Origin: Pristionchus mayeri
Taxonomy: Eukaryota > Nematoda > Chromadorea > Rhabditida > Neodiplogasteridae
DNA length: 64,000 nt
Reading direction: 5' to 3'
Assembly: GCA_036245805.1 (NCBI GenBank)
Contig: BTRK01000004.1
Location: 30,923,541-30,987,540 of the forward strand
A program made the position numbers and the translations under genes. The notes under the pieces are model-generated. The model was not told the origin of the DNA. It was given only the letters and a program-made list of their open reading frames with translations, and did not search any database. Within the stretch, counting starts at the first letter, position 1, and each line of letters starts with the position of its first letter. Shown piece by piece: positions 11,476-23,019 of the stretch.

Positions 11476-11639
11476 ATCGTAGTAAGAATCTCAAAAGCGC
11501 ATTACTATGAAAGAAATAGTTCACTCACCAGTCTCATCTCATCGATGGATTCCACTCCCAATCTCAAGATGTTCCGAATGACGTCAGAAGGCAAAGTGTT
11601 GATGGTAATCTCGTCTTGAGAAGACATTTGAAAATCCAT

Positions 11640-12581
11640 GCTGGAAAGACTGAATCATAAAATAAGGCAAGGAACAGTCAGGTGAACGCGGATAGAATGA
11701 TACATGATATATAGTTGAGAACATGCAATAGTAAACAAGAAACCAATAGAGAAGGGCCGGACCGACCTTCTCGAGGAGAGTGATTGAGATAAGTGAATGA
11801 TAATGAATAAGGATTCAGATTATGGTGATTAGATCGGAATCATCCAGAGAACGGAAGGGAGTGCAGGTCTTAATTGCAAGCCGCCCTGTGCACTGTAATG
11901 CCATAAAACATATCGGCAGCACGCAATAAAATCCCCTGGCTTTGTAAATTGAGAGGAATGGCCAGCGGGAATGAGGCAATCTCGCAAATTTAAAAGTTCA
12001 GGACAAGCATGACTCCAACCATAACAGCTTGAATAGTGTCAAAACATTCCTAATTGCCAGCGGGAATGAGACAATCTCGCATATTCAAAAGTTCAGGACA
12101 AGCATGACTCCAACCATCACAGCTTGAATAGTGTCAAAACATTCCTACAAATATAGGAATTCAGAGGATTCGATGTACAACTTCCAGCTCATGCTTATTA
12201 CAAAAAACGTGATATATTTGAGTCTCTCGGACATTAAAATGGAGAAAGAGTTATCCTGGTTATTGGAAATTGGAAAAAAACGACCATGACACATCATGTG
12301 AAATGGAAAATAGAGATCTCAGTGAGGAGTAAGAAGGTATTGGAGAGGTATCATGGAATAAGAACGGGACGCTTCTTTTAATTTTCCTTGATTCCTCAAG
12401 CACTGTTGGGCAGCTTCAAGGGAGCTGTCTGAAAATCATCGCTTATTGATGGAAATATTTTCCGAATGCATAAAAAGACCAAATTAGCCTACCTCCGTCC
12501 AAATTGTGCTTGTCGTGCTGAGAAGAGGTTCTGAAATATATTCCTCAATATTTTCATGATATTTCCAAGTTTTTAGAATTA
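11640..12581. repeat. Cassette 5' spacer with a 95-bp tandem duplication
   Basis: Matches the flanks upstream of exon 1 in the other units (AATAAAATCCCCTGGC, GGAATGAGGCAATCTCGC). The segment beginning GCCAGCGGGAATGAG occurs at 11961 and again at 12056, giving a direct 95-bp duplication that other units lack. Further right are the usual spacer landmarks (TCCAAATTGTGCTTGTCGTG). No gene was recognised. Confidence 0.6.
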
Positions 12582-13049
12582 TACAGGGTGAAATTATTGA
12601 GACTCTGATTTTCCAACCCTTCATACAAAATAAAGATTGAAGCTCTTATTTTTATACAGCATGTATACCAACAATAAAGCATTGAAATATAAAACTGAAT
12701 TTGACTTGCATTGCCTGCGCTTTGATATAGCTATTTAAACAGGACTGATTCGAATGTAGGACCGCCGCAGCTTTTTCAAAGTTTTGTTGACTTCAGCTTC
12801 TAAACTATGAGACATTCGGCCAAAACGTCGTGGTGACGCGCCGGGCGACGACGGGGAGAATCTGGGCAGATATTAGAGAAGGCCCTAATCCACGGGGGTT
12901 TCTATCTACGGTGAGGAACCTATCTGGGCGAGAGACTGAGAGGAATTGCTGTGGAGATGTATTCTAGACGTTCTATCCTATTCCCCCCGTGGGGTCTATT
13001 CCCCGTCATGTTCGCCGGCTCCTGCGACGGGCAGTTCGTCATCTCAATG

Positions 13050-15465
13050 AAATCATCTCAATCTAAGACTGCCCAACTTCAATGTGCTCTTGATGCTATT
13101 TACTCTTGGACTATTATTAACCAGCTCTCTCTCTCTCTGAATCTAAGTGTACCCATCTTCACATAGGATCGACCCCTCCTTGTTATACCATAAACAATGT
13201 AATTCTCAAAAGCAATTCCCCACAACGTGATCTTGGTATTCAAGTTGTTCCTTCCCTTCTCAAAAACGCCTCCATTGTTGAACGTGCTAATAGGGCTATG
13301 ACTGCACTCCATATTATGCTGCGTGCTGTCTCAGTTAACTCCCCTGATATTCTTATTAAATGTTATCGCACGTATGTCCTTCCTCACCTTGATTTTGCTT
13401 GCCCTTTCTGGAATCCTTATACTAAAAAGGATAGTCAGACAATAGAGAAGGTCCAGGAACAATTCACTCGAATTCTATTCTATCGATGCTTTCCTTCTTC
13501 ATCCTATCCTCTCTCTCTTCCTTCCTACCCTAAACGTCTGTCTACTCTTGGTCTTCAAGCGCTTTCAGAGAGGAGAGTCATTTTTGACCTAGTTTTCGCC
13601 CGTAGGATTATGAATGGCGACACAGTTCTAGATCGCAATAGATTCTTTACTTTCAAACCCCTTAGAGATAGAGCAAACACATTTGGAATTCATATTGAGG
13701 CAACTAAATCAACACCTCGTTTCCATTGTTTTTCCAGAAGAGTTGCTAGTATGTTTAGTGAACTACCTTCAGATGTTCATAGTTCCCCAAGTATTACTGT
13801 CTTTAAGAATAGATTACTCAAGTCAATATATCTAGAGGAGGAAGGATATTTTCGCGTCGACACTTTCTGGCGAAATTAATTGGATTACCCTTTCTTTGTT
13901 CGGAGAGAGGGAGGGGGGGGTGCAATCTAATTGATTTTTAGAGAGTGTGGGGATTGGAGAGAGCGATCATTTCGTGGTGATTCGAGGAGGGCGAGCGGTC
14001 TGAGGGGGAGGAAGAAAGGGGAGGGTAGAGGGAAAAGGTTGGTGGAGGGGAAAGGGGAAGAGGGAGATGAGCGGATAAGGAAAGGCGGAGGTGAATGAGG
14101 ATACGGCGAAGGTGAAGGAGAAGTGATGATCCAAGAGATAGGAGGAGGAATAAGGTCCTAGAAATAGGAGGGGGGATAAGGTCCGAGAAATTTGAGAGGG
14201 GGAGAAGGTCCTAGAAATAGGGGAGGGGGAGGAGAGGGTCCTAGAGATAGGAGAGGGGAGGAGAGGGTCCTGGGGAGGAGAGGGTCCTAGAGATAGGAGA
14301 AGGGTTGAGAGTGTCCTAGAGATAGGATAGGGGGAGGGTCCTAGAGATAGGAGAGGGGAGGAGGGGGTCTTAGAGATAGGAGAGGGGAGGAGAGGGTCCT
14401 GGGGAGGAGAGGGTCCTAGAGATAGGAGAGGGGAGGAGAGGGTCCTGGGGAGGAGAGGGTCCTAGAGATAGGAGAAGGGTTGAGAGTGTCCTAGAGATAG
14501 GATAGGGGGAGGGTCCTAGAGATAGGAGAGGGGAGGAGGGGGTCTTAGAGATAGGAGAGGGGAGGAGAGGGTCCTGGGGAGGAGAGGGTCCTAGAGATAG
14601 GAGAGGGGGATAAGGTCCTAGAGGTAGGAGAGGGGTTCAGAGTTTCCTAGAGATAGGAGAGGGGAGGAGAGGGACCTAGATATAGGAGAGGGGGAGGAGA
14701 GGTTCCCAGAGATAGGAGAGGGGGGAGAGGGCCCTAGAGATAGGAGAGGGGGAGGAGAGGGTCCTAGAGATAGGAGAGGGGAGGAGAGGGTCCTAGAGAT
14801 AGGAGAGGGGTTGGGAGTGTCCTAGAGATAGGAGAGGGTCCTAGAGATAGGAGAGGGGGAGGAGAGGGTCCTAGAGATAGGAGAGGGTCCTAGAGATAGG
14901 AGAGGGGAGGGGAGGGGATCCTAGAGATAGGAGATGGGGATGAGAGGGTCCTAGAGATAGGAGAGGGGAAGGCGGTACTAGAGATACGGGAAATAGGTTC
15001 TACAATAGAGATGGGAAATGAGCATTATTTCAAGCATTCCCGTGACATAAAAACACATGCCACCTACTAGCCGCCTTTAGGCGGCTAGTTAGACTTATCT
15101 AAATTCGCAATTTATCGTTAGTTATCCATTTTCCACTCCTTCTCGCATCCCCACTCCCATATTCATTTCTACCCCCCCCCCTCCCCCCACCCCTTAGAGA
15201 TCTACGGATGCTGTTTCTCGGAGCATAGTCTACCTGGTCTACCCGAGTGCCTCCTCCTCGGTTCCCTCCTCATATGCAGACCAGAAGAAGACAGATGAGA
15301 ACAGTTGACTAGATCTATGTATTTTCAGTATTGTACCCTCCTACCCGTCACGTAGTTCTATTACTTATATCCTCAGTATGAGGAGAGTCAATTATCTGTA
15401 CGGTTATTCTATCAATTATACGAATCCCGTTGCGCTTTCGGGCGTAGATAAAATATAATATATAT
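13050..15465 (+). mobile_element. CR1/jockey-like LINE copy A, 5'-truncated, with expanded 3' UTR
   Basis: From about 13050 the plus strand encodes the C-terminal part of ORF2: AQLQCALDAIYSWT, then after a frame break at about 13165-13300, IMLRAVSVNSPDILIKCYRTYV...FACPFWNPYTKKDSQTIEKV...FTRILFYRCFPSS, ending near 13879. It is the same family as LINE copy B at 46896-48623 (QYALDAIYSWT, FACPFWNPHIKKQSQKLEKI). The shared 3' UTR (about 15170-15465: poly-C run, CTGGTCTACCCGAG, GGCGTAGATAAAATATA) ends both copies. Copy A has about 1.3 kb between stop codon and this UTR, mostly the GA-rich minisatellite; copy B has almost nothing there. Confidence 0.75.
14140..14990. repeat. GA-rich minisatellite
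   Basis: Tandem, variable units built around GGTCCTAGAGATAGGAGAGG with G-rich linkers; unit length is roughly 22 to 55 bp because linkers vary. A higher-order block of about 180 bp (AGAGATAGGAGAAGGGTTGAG through GGAGGAGGGGGTCTTAG) is repeated at about 14285 and 14465. It lies in the 3' untranslated part of LINE copy A. One strand is almost free of pyrimidines apart from the TCCTA core. Confidence 0.9.
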
Positions 15466-15959
15466 ATACCTCACAGTAATACGTGATTGAAAAAGCTAAG
15501 GGATTCAGCTCGAAATGGACTAGTTATGCATAAAAAGGTAAATTTTTAGCTTGAAAAGTAATGTTAAGAATCAATCGGATATTGACCTAAACACGTTTTT
15601 AGCAACTTTGGAACACCTCGAGTAAAAAGCTTTTTGACTTTTGAGTCAATTTCGCATCCTAAAGAAAACATGATTTTTTGTCAATTTCCCCTATATTGAT
15701 ATTTTTTCCTTGCCCAATGGACGTAACATATAATAATAAACAAATTTCATAATAAGTGCCCAATGCAATCCTTCCCATCACAGCAAGGGTCGCCTGTTCC
15801 CGTTGCTAGTTCAAACGTGTCCGCGGGGTGACCGAAATGGTCCAATCTTACAGAGCGGGTTTCTTAAATACAGGAGAAAGTTGAGGCGGGGCTTTAGCCC
15901 CCTAGAGTCTCAATAATTTTGGGACACCCTGTATATCATTTTCGGGTTCATTCCCTACG

Positions 15960-16620
15960 TTTTGTAGAAATAAAGAGTTAGATGGGATCTGATGCTGTTG
16001 GGAGAAGAGGACCATCGGTGGATGCACTCGAGAAATAGATCACAACTTTCTCATATAGACCTGAAGAGGGGCTAACGTTCGATAATGGGATGGAGAAACA
16101 AAGAGAGATCTTCGAGCACGATATGAGTGAATTGAATGATGGTGATCGACAACAAGGTCGACAACCAATTCAGAAATCACATCCGTCCAAAGAGTCCAGG
16201 AGAGTTGTCAATCAAAGAGATCGTGGAGACCATGCAAGATCTATTTGGTGACAATAAATCACAGTTCGAGAAGAGATTAGACCTATTCAATCTGAAAATG
16301 TCGAAGTTGAGATGCGAAGATCTGAAAGAATTTGCGAGTATTGTGAATAGAGTGTACGAGGATTCGAGGATCAGTGAGATGAAACCCGAGCAGTTCAAAG
16401 AGATGATTCTGCTGATGGGAATCGATCTGCCTCGGTACACGTTTACAATGTTCCATGTGATGAACCAGATTGGAGAAGAGACTCCCACAATGGATGATGT
16501 GCTGAAGATGGTTGACACTTTCAGAAAAGTGTATGGAGATGCTCATACAGCTGTGAATCAGAGTGGAATGAATTCTCCGATGGTGAGTGCCGTGCACAAA
16601 GACCACTCAATCGTCGAGTG
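15960..16620 (+). pseudogene. Gypsy-type Gag-like fragment, copy 1
   Basis: From about 15985 the plus strand reads SDAVGRRGPSVDALEK, then a stop (TAG), then FDNGMEKQREIFEHDMSELND after frame adjustments, then RNHIRPKSPGELSIKEIVE, MQDLFGDNKSQFEKRLDLFN, CEDLKEFASIVNRVYEDS and EQFKEMILLMGIDLPRYT. This is the pattern of the N-terminal Gag domain of nematode Gypsy-like elements (DUF7083-like), with a length-measuring helix set and no zinc knuckle. Protease, RT and integrase are not nearby. A near-identical copy at 20940-21620 shows that it is carried as part of the cassette. Stops and frame shifts make it a relic. Confidence 0.6.
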
Positions 16621-16639
16621 TCTCCATCTTCCTCGTCAC

Positions 16640-16890
16640 AATCTCTCATATTCCTCCTCATCGACCATTCCCCACTCTATTCTCTTATCCCCATTCGTCG
16701 CATTCAGCCATAAAATGTTCACTTTTATTCGTAAAAATACAGAAGAAAATGATAATAAACAGACACTGGGAAAAGTTGAATACAGAACAACATAGAAAGA
16801 CCGATAATTAAATAAACACCCTACCGCTGGATGATGAGGGTACCTAGGAGAGGATGAGGGAGGATGAGGGCACACAAAGAGTCATCTAGA
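16640..16890. other. Cassette 3' flank of unit 3
   Basis: The segment CTCATATTCCTCCTCATCGAC...CCCACTCTATTCTCTTA followed by CCATAAAATGTTCA occurs also at 21660-21760 and, diverged, at 27655-27760. It links the Gag-like relic to the 3' end of the F-box-like gene in several units. No coding sequence is evident. Confidence 0.5.
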
Positions 16891-18026
16891 TTACACACCA
16901 TGAATATCGCATCGACGCGTGATATGGATATTCGATTTCGTTCCATTTGGATCACTGGTGAATCGAGTGGAGAATTGGCTCGACAATTTGATTACCACTT
17001 GCTCCAACATCATTTGCATATCAATCTCTTCACAGGCAGAGGAAATCGATGGCGCTGTCACCTTCACTTCTGATACGACGAGAACAGCTTGAGCGAAGAA
17101 ATCCATGTATTCGCTTTCTAAATAAGTGCTTTTGGTAAATGGAGCATGACTTATACTGGATATTTAAATATGATGAATGTGTAATGAAAACAAAAATGAG
17201 AAAGACTCACCAATAGCTTCAATGGCGAAGACCCATGCATTGTTCGACTGCAAAGTGAGGCTTTTGATGTTTGGGAGCATGAGAAGATGGAGCGCTCCTT
17301 GCCTGAGAATTTAGATTTTATATTTTAGTAAAAAACATTATCATAATATGCAATTAAGAGTAAAAAAAAGATGCTCACAGGTGGTTCACATGGAATCGTT
17401 CCATGTTGCTGAGGCACAGCTCTTCAATCTTTACTTCGGCCAACATTTCTCTAATCCACTTGGCAGCCATCCCAATCTCATTGACAGGGAATAGCTCAAT
17501 TTCCAGCCTCGAGATGCACGAACATCTACTGAGGAGGCGAATGAGAGTCTTAGTAATGTTCTTTGTCATTTCGTCAGAAATATATCCCGAAGCCAGCACG
17601 ATCTGAATTATAATATTCAACATGAACTTATTGTCGAAAATAAGATTCGAAGGAGAAAACACTGACATATCCATGCTCCCCTCACTCCAAAGTATTTTTT
17701 GAGGTTCTCGGGAATGCGAACTTTCATCTGCATTTCCCCGTTCTCGCCGAAGAACCAATAGAAGGTGGAGATGGCGGGAAGCAATTTTCGATTTGCCAGA
17801 TGCTCCATCGCCAGAGTGTTCCATCGACGAGAGATCTTTAAAAGATAAATGAGAAGATGCATGTCGTAGTAAGAATCTCAAAAGCGCATTACTATGAAAG
17901 AAATAGTTGACTCACCAGTCTCATCTCATCGATGGATTCCACTCCCAATCTCAAGATGTTCCGAATGACGTCAGAAGGCAAAGTGTTGATGGTAATCTCA
18001 TCTTGAGAAGACATTTGGAAATCCAT
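16891..18026 (-). pseudogene. F-box-like cassette gene, unit 3 (frameshifted)
   Basis: All five exons are present: exon 1 17916-18026 (MDFQMSSQDEITINTLPSDV...), exon 2 about 17668-17835, exon 3 about 17382-17605 (SDEMTKNITKTLIRLLSRC), exon 4 about 17213-17304 (MLPNIKSLTLQSNNAWVF) and exon 5 16891-17121 (SEYMDFFAQAVLVVSEVKV, ending DIHGV). The end of exon 2 reads FGVRGAWI instead of FGVRGATEEDGY: compared with unit 4 it lacks 11 bp, which throws exon 3 out of frame. Splice sites otherwise look normal. A functional product would need a shifted donor, so this is called a pseudogene. Confidence 0.7.
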
Positions 18027-18504
18027 GCTGGAAATACTCAATCATAAATAATAAAAAAACAAAAAGAGTCGCCACATGCAACATAACAAGGAAACAAGTA
18101 ATAGGAAGTAGCAAATGGTTGACTATTCAGCATTCTTGAAGAACCTATTGAGAAGAGAAGGTCAGACCATCTCGAGGAGAACGATTGAGAAGAGTGAATT
18201 TAAATGTAAATTAGTAAATGATAATAAATAAGGATTCATATTGTGGTGATTAGATCGGAATCATTCAGAGAACGGAAGGGAGTGGAGGTCCTAATTGGAT
18301 GCCGCCCTGTACCCTGTCAAGCCATAAAAACTATTGGCATCACGCAATAAAATCCTCTGGCTGTGTAAATTGAGAGGAATGGCCAGCGGGAATGAGGCAA
18401 TTTCGCAAATTCAAAAGTTCAGGACAAGGAAGACTCCAATCATCACAATTTGGATAGTGTCAGAAACATTCTTACAAATATAGGTCTTCAGAGGATTCGA
18501 TGAT
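18027..18504. other. Spacer upstream of unit 3
   Basis: Shared array DNA with the landmarks AGAGAACGGAAGGGAGTGGAGG, AATAAAATCCTCTGGC and GGTCTTCAGAGGATTCGATG (each broken here to stay short). The same order is found upstream of units 4 and 5. No gene was recognised. Confidence 0.5.
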
Positions 18505-19604
18505 TCGATTTGACCAACTGTATTTCAACGACTCCTGATATTTGATTTCCTGCTCATCTTAGAATTTTACTAGGCCCGCGAGCAAGTGATAGTTGGAATG
18601 AACAATGGTCAAGGAACATGCCAAGAGCAGTAGAAGGTATTAGTCGGAGCAGGCCATCCCAGGTGGTGAAGATTTTGTGGGGAAGGCACAGGCCATGTTG
18701 AGTAGGAGGATGAAAATATCACGTCATGGATGGGTCATTTCGATTTGAAGCTTGAAATTGTGGTAGTAGTGAACACATACAATATCCATGATATCCATAC
18801 ATTAAGTTGGGGAATAGTATGAAGCAGCGCGTTTTCGACATATCTGGTCGAAGAGTGGTATTTTTGAACATCGAAAATGGTGTTTGGAATGATATACTGC
18901 CTCCCAAGCAGCAAGATCAAGCGATCAATTGTGCTCATTTTTTTCACAATACACTTAGTAATCATCTCATGTAGTAGCATTGTCTAGGCAAATTGAAGAG
19001 TCATGGGGAAGGGACAAAGTCAGAGACGCGTTCAACGTTGTGTTTTTGTCAGAATCTTGGTTTCAGCCATGAAAGCATTTTTTCGAATTTTCTCACGTTT
19101 CCGAATATCTTAAGTCCATGCTTTAGGGTGGGATGGTTGTCCCCAATAGTTATGGATAGATCGCGCATAATATGGTTGATGCCACTGTTTGAAGCTAATC
19201 GAAGACGATGAAGGTCTATTGAGGTAGATCCACCTGCTCGAACCTAATCTAATTGGTCTACCGCCATATTATCGACATCGTTCAACCAACTTCGCGCAAT
19301 GGTAGAGAGGAGATATGTATCTGATACACATACGCTATAGGGAGTTATCTTGCCGTTGGTTTGACAGCGGAGAAAAATAAGAATATAATTATGTCGTGAA
19401 AACAAGAGCACTCCTTGGAGAACTTGTGCAATTATGTGATTTAAACTGATTGGGATTACCAAATCTAAAACATATCTAAAACATCCCTGTGTACCCCTCC
19501 TTAACTTGAAAAATGGGGCGGCTCATATCGACAGAGAAATGAGAACGGACGGATTGAAGTGAGGCCACAAAATGCGACAGAACTTTCTAGTCAACCTAAT
19601 ACAA
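18505..19604. mobile_element. Decayed mariner-type element
   Basis: The spacer shared by units 4 and 5 reads ...GAGGATCCGATGTAC(A/T)ACTTCC; in unit 3 about 1.1 kb intrudes after GAGGATTCGATGA. Its right end is a mariner-like terminus (GCGACAGAACTTTCTAGTCA ending ACCTAA, followed by TA), matching the right end of the 2083-2977 element. The left end is degenerate (TTCGATTTGACCAACTG). No transposase frame is readable. Confidence 0.5.
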
Positions 19605-20930
19605 CTTCCCGCTCATGGTTATTACAAAAAGCGTGATTTATCTCAGTCTTTCATACATAACATTGGAGAAGGAGTTTTCCTGGTCGTAGACGATTGGAAA
19701 AACAACGACGATGACACCTCATTTAAAGGAAAGATCGAGAATGTCAGGGAAGAGTAATAATGAACAAGAAACGAATAGAGAAGAGAAGGACCAACTTTCT
19801 CGAGGAGAGTGATTGAGATAAGTGAATGATAATGAGTAAAGAGATTATTCAGATGGTGGTGATTAGATCGGAAGCATCCGCCAGTGAACGGGAAGGAGTG
19901 GATACTTCGACCACATCAGGCCAGAATCCGCCCATAAACCACATTTGCAGCACGCAATAAAATCCCCTGGCACAGTAAACAGAGAAGAATGGCCAGAAGG
20001 ATTGAGGGGCCGATTCAAAAGATGAAGAACCTCAAGGATTCAACTACATCGGAAAAAAGAATGAGCTTAAAAAACATTTTTCATTGCTCGAATAGAGTGT
20101 CAAAACATCCCTGAAAATTGATGATGAAGTCTTCAGAGGAGCCGATTGAAAAATTGGATCTCTTGATTATTACAAAAAAAACGTGATTTATTTCAGTCTC
20201 TCAGGTGTAAAATTTGAGAATGAGTTTCCTGGTTATTCACGAAGGAAAGAAAAGACGATGAAACCTCATTTTTAAAAAGGCAACATCCAGAATAAAAGTG
20301 AGGAGTAAGAATGCATAGGAGAGATATCAGGTGCGGAATAAGTACGGGAGCTTCTTTTATTTTCCGTGATTCCTCATGCACTGTTGGGTAGCTTCAATGG
20401 GCTGTCTGAAAATCATCGCTTATTGATGGAATTTTTTTCGAATTCAAAAAAAGACCGAATAAGCTGACCTCCGTCCAAATTGTGCTTGTCGTGCTGAGAA
20501 GACTCATCTGGTTCTCAAATAAATTCATCAATATTGGTTGATATTTTAAAATGTAGGAACTAGATTAATTGTTTCATATTACTCTCTGTAGAAACAAAGA
20601 ATATTGGCTCGTTTGGAAGTCTGAAGTCTTACAGAAAGCAGAAAGGGCGTAGTGTGTTACACGTTGATCGTGAATTCCAATGTGTCCTCTGCAATTCAGT
20701 TTTGAAATATGATCTAGTGAAACTGAGGATGGCAGAGTTATATGGGTTCGTCCATTGTTCTATGGCTTCTGTTGTATCGTCGAGTTGCCCTTGCTCACAA
20801 GACTGTGTAGTCGCCCTCGAGTGTTTGCTCACTCGAGGTATCTATTATTTATCGCCTCACGCGCGCTCTTCCTCTGGCGAGTCAGAAGTTGTTGATAGAA
20901 AGACAGAGTGACATGCTAAAGACACAGAAT
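19605..20930. other. Cassette spacer between units 3 and 4
   Basis: Contains two successive versions of the spacer module: ATTACAAAAAGCGTGATTTAT at about 19620 and its relative at about 20170, each followed by a GAGAATG...GGAAGAG segment. After that come the AGGTATCAGGTGCGGAATA and GTCCAAATTGTGCTTGTCGT landmarks (20320-20500). Short open frames here are not conserved between units, so no gene is called. Confidence 0.5.
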
Positions 20931-21620
20931 GAGGCCATTCAGGTGCTGGTCAGCGAATGAAATGAGAGGAGTTCGATGGGATCTGATGCTGTTGGGAGAC
21001 GAGGACCATCGGTGGATGCACTCGAGAAACAGATCATATCTTTCTCATATAGACCTGAAGAGGGACTAACGTTCGATAATGGGATGGAGAGACAATAAGA
21101 GATCTTCGAGCATGAATTGAGTGAATTGAATGATGGTGACAAGGGTAGAGCACTGCTGAGAAAGGTCGACGACAAGGTCGATAAGCAGTTCAGAAATCAC
21201 ATCCGCCCTAAGAGATCAGGAGAATTGTCAATCAAAGAGAACGTGGAGACCATGCAGGACCTATTCGGTGACAAGAAATCAGAGTTCGAGAAGAGATTAG
21301 ACCTATTCAATTTGAAATGTCGAAGTTGAGATGCGAAGATCTGAAAGAATTTGCGAGTATTGTGAATAGAGTGTACGAGGATTCGAGGATCAGTGAGATG
21401 AAACCCGAGCAGTTCAAAGAGATGATTCTGCTGATGGGAATCGATCTGCCTCGGTACACGTCTACAATGTTCCATGTGATAAACCAGATTGGAGAAGAGA
21501 CTCCCACAATGGATGATGTGCTGAAGATGGTTGACACTTTCAGAAAAGTGTATGGAGATGCTCATACAGCTGTGAATCAGAGTGGAATGAATTCTCCGAT
21601 GGTGAATGCCGTGCACAAAG
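20931..21620 (+). pseudogene. Gypsy-type Gag-like fragment, copy 2
   Basis: Same Gag-like domain as at 15960-16620 but with different damage. After SDAVGRRGPSVDALEKQII and RPEEGLTFDNGMERQ there is a TAA, then EIFEHELSELNDGDKGRALL, KVDDKVDKQFRNHIRPKRSG, and after a one-base loss near 21318 the frame continues with CEDLKEFASIVNRVYEDS and ILLMGIDLPRYTSTMFHV. The two copies share distal sequence almost exactly, which points to recent duplication of the cassette rather than independent insertion. No CCHC knuckle, protease or polymerase follows. Confidence 0.6.
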
Positions 21621-21890
21621 ACCACTCAATCGTCGAGTGTCTCCATCTTCCTCGTCACAATCTCTCATATTCCTCCTCATCGACCATTCCCCACTCTATT
21701 CTCTTATCCCCATTCGTCGCATTCAGCCATAAAATGTTCATTTTTATTCGTATAAATACAGAAGAAAATGATAATAAACAGACAGACACAGGAAAAGTTG
21801 AATATAGAAAGATAGAAATACCGATAATTAAATCAACACCTTTCCGCAGGGTGATAAGAGTACCTAGATTCACACAATGAGTCATCTAGA

Positions 21891-23019
21891 TTACACACGC
21901 GTGATATGGATATTCGATTTCGTTCCATTTGGATCATTGGTGAACCGAGTGGAGAATTGATTCGACAATTTGATTACCACTTGCTCCAACATCATTTGCA
22001 TATCAATCTCTTCACAGGCAGAAGTAATCGATGGCGCCGTCACCTTCACTTCTGATACGACGAGAACAGCTTGAGAGAAGAACTCCATGTATTCACTTTC
22101 TTAATGAGTGCATTTAATAAAAATGATTAATGGATATTGAAATATCGTTAATATCCAATATGAAAGTATTAATAAAGTTGAAAAACTCTCACCAATAGCC
22201 TCAATGGCGAAGATCCATGAATTGTTCGACTGCAACGCGACGCTTTTGATGTTTGGGAGCATGAGAAGATGAAGAACTTCTTGCCTGGAAATATAGATTT
22301 TATATTCTAGAAAAGAACATAAACATAATATTTAACAAAAAATAAAAACAAGATGCTCACAGGTGGTTCACATGGAAGCGTTCCATGTTGCTGAGGCACA
22401 GCTCGTCAATCTTTACTTCGGCCAACATATCTCTAATCCACTTGACAGCCATCCCAATCTCCTTGACAGGGAATAGCTCAATTTCAAGCCTCTTGATGCA
22501 CGAACATTTACTGAGGAGGCGAATGAGAGTCTTCGTAATATTCTTTATTAATTCATCAGAAAGGTATCCCGAGGCGAGCACGATCTGAATTATATTTTTA
22601 AAGATGAACTTATTAACGAAAATAAGATCCGAAGGAGAAAACACTGACATATCCATCCTCTTCAGTTGCTCCCCTCACTCCAAAGTATTTTTTGAGGTTC
22701 TCGGGAATGCGAACTTTCATCTGCATTTCTCCATTCTCGCCGAAGAACAAATAGAAGGAGGAGATGGCGGGAAGCAGTTTTCGATTTGCCAGGTGCTCCA
22801 TGGCCAGAGTGTTCCATCGGCGAGAGATCTTTAAAAGATAAATTCGAAGATGCATATCGTAGTAAGAATCTCAAAAGCGCATTACTATGAAAGAAATAGT
22901 TGACTCACCAGTCTCATCTCATCGATGGATTCCACTCCCAATCTCAAGATGTTCCGAATGACGTCAGAAGGCAAAGTGTTGATGGTAATCTCGTCTTGAG
23001 AAGACATTTGGAAATCCAT
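21891..23019 (-). CDS. F-box-like protein, unit 4 (intact, 271 aa)
   Basis: Five exons on the minus strand: 22909-23019, 22649-22828, 22361-22584, 22193-22284 and 21891-22099. Donor and acceptor phases agree at all four introns and give 271 codons. The N-terminal region forms an F-box-like motif split by intron 1: LPSDVIRNILRLGVES.DEMRL followed by ISRRWNTLAMEHL. F-box proteins recruit targets to SCF ubiquitin ligases through Skp1. Exon 2 continues with FYLFFGENGEMQMKVRIPEN; exon 3 is leucine-rich with a basic cluster (LIRLLSKCSCIKRLEIELFP); exon 4 reads MLPNIKSVALQSNNSWIFAI, resembling a leucine-rich-repeat step; exon 5 ends ...NIHITRV. The substrate-binding part is not recognised. It is one of five units in this window and, with unit 5, the only one without a lesion. 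Confidence 0.75.

Larger units (their letters stand above)
7497..11639 (-). pseudogene. F-box-like cassette gene, unit 2 (exons 1-2 only, split by a LINE)
   Basis: Exon 1 (11529-11639) encodes the MDFQMSSQDE...LPSDVIRNILR...DEMRL start and exon 2 (7541-7720) encodes ISRRWNTLAMEHLANRKLLP...NLKKYFGVRGTTEEDEY. The intron between them is usually about 80 bp but here contains the 3.7-kb LINE at 7746-11475. Exons 3 to 5 are absent: the cassette stops at about 7497 against a foldback arm. Both surviving exons are open and in frame with their splice sites, so the loss is structural. Confidence 0.75.
12582..15933. mobile_element. Tc1/mariner-type DNA element carrying a LINE
   Basis: Left terminus TACAGGGTGAAATTATTGAG (12582 onward) and right terminus CTCAATAATTTTGGGACACC followed by CTGTA (ending 15933) are inverted repeats; the right copy has five extra bases (TCCCA). 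Both ends lie at TA. The uninterrupted spacer near 23895 reads TTATAACTATATATCATTTTCGG, confirming the insertion point. No transposase was recognised in the residual left (12607-13040) or right (15470-15900) parts. The LINE at 13050-15465 was inserted later. Confidence 0.65.

Noticed and set aside
16587..16875. Small open frames after the Gag-like relic
   Set aside because: They fall in the repeated cassette flank, are not conserved at the protein level between units and have no start or splice support.
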